Positions 40,283 to 43,828 of a stretch of DNA of 43,828 bases are shown piece after piece. The notes beneath the pieces were generated by a model. It worked only from the letters and a program-made list of their open reading frames with translations, was not told the DNA's origin and did not search any database. The stretch spans positions 1 through 43,828 of the forward strand of contig JAZRDN010000052.1 in assembly GCA_045660295.1 (NCBI GenBank), written 5' to 3'. This DNA comes from RGIG8775 sp045660295 (GTDB lineage: Bacteria > Bacillota > Clostridia > Oscillospirales > CAG-272). The position numbers were made by a program, and so were the translations under genes. Position 1 is the first letter of the stretch. Every line of letters starts with the position of its first letter.

Positions 40283-42238
40283 TTATTCGGCAACGAAAAT
40301 GAAGGGGTAGATGTCCTGACCACCGTCAATGAAATATACCTCGTCGGAGGGATATTTCTCGGCAAGGAAGGACTCAAGCTCGGCGCGCTCCTCCTCGGTG
40401 GCGTCAGCACCGACAAAGACCGTGAGCATGAACTTCTCGGGCATGTCAAGCAGCTTGGAAGCAAGGGCGTGAGCCGCCGCCATGCGCTCTGCCTCGGAAA
40501 GCACTATCTCCTTGTCGATAATTCCTATGGTGTCGCCCTCCTTGATGCTCACGCCGTTCATTTCGGCATCACGGATAGAGGGCGAAATGTAGCCTGTCGT
40601 AACACGCTTCATCGACTCGTTCATCTGGGCGATAATAGCGTCAACGTCGTCACCGCTCATGTCCACGGCAGACATAGCAACGTAGCCCGTTCCGATATTC
40701 TTGCTGGGAATAACGTGCACCTCGGCTCTGTCCCAAAGGTCAGCCGCCTGACTTGCCGCCATGAAGATGTTTCCGTTGTTGGGGAACACGAAAATGTGCT
40801 CTGCCGACACCTGCGCGAAAGCGTCAAGGAAATCGTTGGTCGAAGGATTCTGCGTCTGACCGCCCTCAACTATCTTGTCAACACCAAGGTCGGTAAAGAG
40901 CGCGTCAACACCGGGGCCGTTGCTTACCGCAACCATTCCGTAGCGCTTTTCGGGCGCTGACTGTACGGCTTCCTCGGCAGTCGCTTCATCCTTTTGGGAC
41001 TCGCCGCCCTCGCTCTCGGAGTGCTGAACAGACATGTTCTCTATCTTTATTGTAAGGAATTCTCCGTAATTACGGCAATATTCAAGCACCTTTTCAGGTG
41101 TAAAGGTGTGAACGTGAAGCTTTACGATACTGTCGGTCTTGAAAGCAACGATAGAGTCACCAAGTGTCGCGAGGAAGCTCTTAAGCTCCTCAACGTCAAA
41201 AGCGTCGATGTCGGTCTTGGCGTTCTGGAGACGAAGCAAACACTCTGTGCAATAGCCGAATTCCATAACACTGTCGGGACCGAACTCAAATATAGCGGTC
41301 GATGCCGCCGCTGGCGCGGGCTTTTCGGTGAACTCCTCGCTTGTGACTATCTCCTCACCGCTGAGCACTCGGTTAAAGCCGTCCATAATGTAGAACAGAC
41401 CTGCTCCGCCGCTGTCAACAACACCCGCTTCCTTAAGAACTGTAAGTATCTCGGGGGTACGCTCAAGAGACGCGTGCATCTCGCCTACAAGGTCGGAAAA
41501 CAGACTTCTTATGGTACTCTTGGGGGTGATTCTCGAAACGGCGTACTCCACCGCCTCACGCGCCACGGTAAGGATAGTTCCCTCTGTGGGGGTCATTACC
41601 GAGGAATACGCCTGAGCAACTCCGCGCTGAAGCGCGCGGCCAAAGGTCTCGGGGTCAGCCTTCTGCTCGCTTTCAAGCCCCTTTGCCGTTCCCGCGAAGA
41701 ACTGGGAAAGGATAACGCCCGAGTTTCCGCGAGCACCGAGCAGCATGCCGTGAGAAAGCGCCCTCATAACCTCCGCGAGGTCGTCGGAATCTATGTTTTC
41801 AATGGCAGCTATACCGCTCTCGATAGTCATTCTCATGTTGTCGCCCGTGTCGCCATCGGGAACGGGGAAAACGTTGAGCTTGTTCACCTCGTCGGCGTTA
41901 GAGCCGAGCTGCTTTGCGCCGCCCTTTGCCATCTTGCGCAAAAGCGCTCCGCCGAGATATTTAAGGTTGATAGAAACGCCCTTGGACTTTTTCTCGCCGC
42001 TCTTGGCTTGACTCTTAGACTTTGATTCCTTTTTCTCAGCCTTTTTTGAGGCGTTTTCCTTCTTGGTCTCCGCCATTTTTTCCTGCGACTTCTTTACGTT
42101 GTCGGCAGTTGACTTAGCTATATTCTGCGCACCCTTTGCTGTCTTTTTGGCAAGACTCTGCACACCGCTTGCGGTGGACTTGGCAAGGTCCTTTACAACA
42201 GTTTCTACCGCGCCGGGCTTCTTTTCATTATTAGCCAT
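40283..42238 (-). CDS. FakA-like fatty-acid kinase (DhaL/DAK2 domain) with Lys/Ala-rich N-terminal extension
   Basis: 651 residues. The ATP-binding DhaL domain starts near residue 90, with the magnesium motif NVFPVPDGDTGDNM (about 122-135) and MLLGARGNSGVILSQF; the middle and C-terminal domains are those of FakA (YloV family), which phosphorylates fatty acids held by FakB. Unusual is the first ~85 residues, low-complexity Lys/Ala/Ser/Glu (repeats such as AKKTAKGAQNIAK) and a predicted amphipathic or coiled segment; typical FakA lacks it. The downstream DegV gene supports the FakA/FakB pairing. A GAGAG site precedes the ATG. Confidence 0.9.
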   Translation of the reverse strand: MANNEKKPGAVETVVKDLAKSTASGVQSLAKKTAKGAQNIAKSTADNVKKSQEKMAETKKENASKKAEKKESKSKSQAKSGEKKSKGVSINLKYLGGALLRKMAKGGAKQLGSNADEVNKLNVFPVPDGDTGDNMRMTIESGIAAIENIDSDDLAEVMRALSHGMLLGARGNSGVILSQFFAGTAKGLESEQKADPETFGRALQRGVAQAYSSVMTPTEGTILTVAREAVEYAVSRITPKSTIRSLFSDLVGEMHASLERTPEILTVLKEAGVVDSGGAGLFYIMDGFNRVLSGEEIVTSEEFTEKPAPAAASTAIFEFGPDSVMEFGYCTECLLRLQNAKTDIDAFDVEELKSFLATLGDSIVAFKTDSIVKLHVHTFTPEKVLEYCRNYGEFLTIKIENMSVQHSESEGGESQKDEATAEEAVQSAPEKRYGMVAVSNGPGVDALFTDLGVDKIVEGGQTQNPSTNDFLDAFAQVSAEHIFVFPNNGNIFMAASQAADLWDRAEVHVIPSKNIGTGYVAMSAVDMSGDDVDAIIAQMNESMKRVTTGYISPSIRDAEMNGVSIKEGDTIGIIDKEIVLSEAERMAAAHALASKLLDMPEKFMLTVFVGADATEEERAELESFLAEKYPSDEVYFIDGGQDIYPFIFVAE

Positions 42239-42255
42239 AAAAACTCTCCTTTTGA

Positions 42256-43122
42256 TTATCTCTCGCTTCCAAGGAAGAACAGCGCGATCGTTCCGGGGCC
42301 CGAATGAGCGCCGATAACAGGTCCTACGTCGGTAATGATGCTGACCTTTGCGCCGTATCTTGTGCCAAGGATATTAGCAAGCTCCTCAGCGTCCTTTTGA
42401 CAATCCGCGTGTGAAATATATACGATACCGCCCTCTTTGTCAAGAGCGAGCTCGCCGTATTTATCAGCGATAGTTGTGATGGATGTCTTTCTGCCGCGCA
42501 CCTTCGCAACTGGAACAAGGTGTCCCTCGTTGTCAACGTGAAGCACAGGCTTGATGCCTATCATGTTGCCGAAGAACGCCGCCGCGGCGCTTACTCGTCC
42601 GCCTCGCTTAAGGTAAACAAGGTCGTCAACGGTAAACCAGTGGCAGAGATTGAGCTTGATGCTCTCGATATGCTCGACAACCTCCTCAATGGTAGCGCCC
42701 TCCCTCTGTTTTTCAAGCGCAATATAAATAAGGACACCTATGCCCGCCGACGCGGCGAGTGTATCGACCGCGATAGCCTTGCGCTCGGGGTAGCTTTCCT
42801 TAAGGTCGTTAAGAGCTATACGAGCCGAGTTGAAGGTTGTGCTCAAGCCCGAAGAAAAGCCGAGATAAAGAATATCCTTGCCTTCCTTGAAGATTTTCTC
42901 AAAGGTAGCCTTGAAGGTATCGGGGTTGATAGCGGCAGTCTTTGCCACGCCGCCCTCCTTCATCTTAGCGTAAAAATCATCCGCGGGGATCTCGTCGTTG
43001 AAATAAATCTTTTCATCGTTTTCAAATTTGTAGGTAAGCGATTCAAAGGGAACGCCCCACTCACCAAGCAGCTCGCGCTTGATGTCACATGCCGAATCGG
43101 CAAAAATCACGTACTCGTTCAT
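42256..43122 (-). CDS. DegV family fatty-acid-binding protein (FakB-like)
   Basis: 288 residues. Binds a fatty acid and presents it to FakA for phosphorylation. The N-terminal segment FADSACDIKRELL and the FSSGLSTTFNSARIA segment (with the Ser/Thr that hold the carboxylate) are family marks, as are DDLVYLKRGGRVSAAAAFFG and the C-terminal GPVIGAHSGPGTIALFFLG. Full family length. In one operon between a MarR regulator and the FakA-like gene (17 bp before it), so the pair is functionally linked. Confidence 0.93.
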   Translation of the reverse strand: MNEYVIFADSACDIKRELLGEWGVPFESLTYKFENDEKIYFNDEIPADDFYAKMKEGGVAKTAAINPDTFKATFEKIFKEGKDILYLGFSSGLSTTFNSARIALNDLKESYPERKAIAVDTLAASAGIGVLIYIALEKQREGATIEEVVEHIESIKLNLCHWFTVDDLVYLKRGGRVSAAAAFFGNMIGIKPVLHVDNEGHLVPVAKVRGRKTSITTIADKYGELALDKEGGIVYISHADCQKDAEELANILGTRYGAKVSIITDVGPVIGAHSGPGTIALFFLGSER

Positions 43123-43145
43123 AATAATTTCTCCTTAGATATATT

Positions 43146-43592
43146 TTATTCTTCGTATCCGTCGCATATACACTGAAGGTTGTTGCTTATCAGCTCAAGA
43201 CTGCGATACATAATCAATTTGTCGGCTTCCGGCAGTCCCTCGCTTGCCTTTTCAAGTATGCTGTCGATTCTGGAAGTAACAAGTCTTGCTACCTCTATTC
43301 CCTTTTCGGTCAACTCCAAGGGTGTCTTGTAGCGCTTGCGCGTTTTGGGCGCGCACACCAGGTATCCGTTTTCCTCCAGATATTCTATCGAACGCGAGAC
43401 CGACGCCTTGTCCTCCTCACAAATTTCCGATAACTCCTTTGAGGTCAGCGGATCTGATTTGTACAGATAGTACAGACACGAAACATGCGGACTCTTAAGA
43501 TCAAATTCCGCCATTTCTTCGGTTTTTATCTTGCGAATATTTCGCTTGAGCTTGTCAACAAGCACTGTAAACGTTTTAAAACGGTCCTGCAT
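43146..43592 (-). CDS. MarR family transcriptional regulator
   Basis: 148 residues. Winged helix-turn-helix: SPHVSCLYYLYKSDPLTSKELSEICEEDKASVSRSIEYLEENGYL (about 35-78) is the recognition region, and KRYKTPLELTEKGIEVARLV is the wing and following helix. First gene of the operon with the FakB- and FakA-like genes, which parallels FabT, the MarR-type regulator of fatty-acid genes; the identity with FabT is an inference. Probably autoregulated by binding the palindrome at 43640-43653. Confidence 0.88.
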   Translation of the reverse strand: MQDRFKTFTVLVDKLKRNIRKIKTEEMAEFDLKSPHVSCLYYLYKSDPLTSKELSEICEEDKASVSRSIEYLEENGYLVCAPKTRKRYKTPLELTEKGIEVARLVTSRIDSILEKASEGLPEADKLIMYRSLELISNNLQCICDGYEE

Positions 43593-43623
43593 ATTCCCCC
43601 TCCGTTTCTTCCATAGTTAACTT

Positions 43624-43653
43624 ATTTTACCACAAACTTGTTGACTTGTCAAC
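43624..43653 (-). promoter_or_regulatory. Sigma-A promoter with overlapping MarR-type operator
   Basis: On the minus strand, perfect TTGACA (43647-43652), a 17-bp spacer and TAAAAT (43624-43629). The 14-bp palindrome GTTGACTTGTCAAC (43640-43653) overlaps the -35 and part of the spacer, as expected for a repressor site. Confidence 0.8.
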
Positions 43654-43704
43654 ATTTTGAGCAAAATTTCCCCTCTCGACCCGCCAAGAGTGAATTCCCA
43701 AAGT

Positions 43705-43790
43705 AAATTCCACAGTGGAATTTGAAGTGGAATTTAGTGTGGGAAAGATTTTGTGGTAGAATTTAGTCTGGGAAAAGGAGGTTCCAGACT
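43705..43790. repeat. Left end of an IS30-like element: palindrome and direct repeats
   Basis: The perfect palindrome AAATTCCACAGTGGAATTT (43705-43723) is followed by two direct repeats of the form GTGG..AATTTAGT.TGGGAAA (43727-43746 and 43753-43775). AGTCTGG (43765-43771) pairs with CCAGACT (43784-43790), placing the AAGGAGG of the next gene in the loop. Confidence 0.6.
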
Positions 43791-43828
43791 ATGAACTACG
43801 AAAAGCGAAACAAGCATATGACACTTGA
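43791..43828 (+). CDS. Probable IS30-family transposase, N-terminal start only (cut by window end)
   Basis: The ATG at 43791 behind AAGGAGG (43775-43781) opens a frame of 12 visible codons (MNYEKRNKHMTL). This resembles the start of IS30-family transposases, which begin shortly before a helix-turn-helix with KH(M/L)TLDDR. Too short to be certain; the repeats upstream support a mobile element. Confidence 0.55.
   Translation, partial: MNYEKRNKHMTL

Overview
The window looks like a chromosomal segment of an anaerobic Clostridia-class Bacillota, probably a gut or rumen relative of Oscillospirales/Eubacteriales (inference from gene content). It has SCIFF peptide and maturase genes, a FakA/FakB fatty-acid kinase system, a LtaS-like sulfatase, one-chain iron-sulfur serine dehydratase, a ferredoxin-thioredoxin-reductase-like protein, strong AGGAGG ribosome binding sites and many near-consensus sigma-A promoters with exactly 17-bp spacers. 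Most of it is ordinary core or housekeeping chromosome, with small accessory patches between genes.

Left part (1-5500): the 3' end of pnp, a membrane-anchored M15-type D,D-peptidase homologue with unusual metal-site residues, an unknown protein, then tRNA-Leu(UAA) and initiator tRNA-Met with promoter and terminator. Downstream of tRNA-fMet is a patch with a 24-bp direct copy of the tRNA 3' end and an inverted copy of its anticodon arm. The patch leads to an AT-rich orphan gene for a zinc-ribbon membrane protein. That gene has a long 5' leader that can fold into a closed multi-helix structure followed by an intrinsic terminator, the most novel-looking feature of the window.

5500-12770: an NCS2 purine permease, a PflA-like radical SAM protein, a minus-strand SCIFF (ranthipeptide) operon (49-residue peptide, radical SAM/SPASM maturase, translationally coupled PLP decarboxylase), an FTR-like protein paired with thioredoxin, and a preQ1-I-like riboswitch controlling a queuosine-precursor transporter.

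12850-32520: a minus-strand MATE pump, serine dehydratase and LtaS-like set; a two-gene chromate transporter flanked by decayed gene fragments; gpsA; a surface lipoprotein; a complete UgpCAEB-type sugar or glycerol-phosphate ABC importer; HAD phosphatase and YitT; TypA/BipA; a sugar-phosphate isomerase-like protein; and malic enzyme. Two copies of a ~187-bp dispersed intergenic repeat occur here.

32830-40270: a complete F1Fo ATP synthase operon (atpZ, atpI, atpB, E, F, H, A, G, D, C). Its c subunit carries Glu32 and Glu65, the pattern of two-carboxylate Na+-coupled rotors. The operon ends in a tandemly duplicated terminator module.

40280-43828: a minus-strand MarR regulator, DegV (FakB-like) and FakA-like operon whose promoter overlaps a palindrome, then the left edge of a probable IS30-type insertion sequence cut by the window end.
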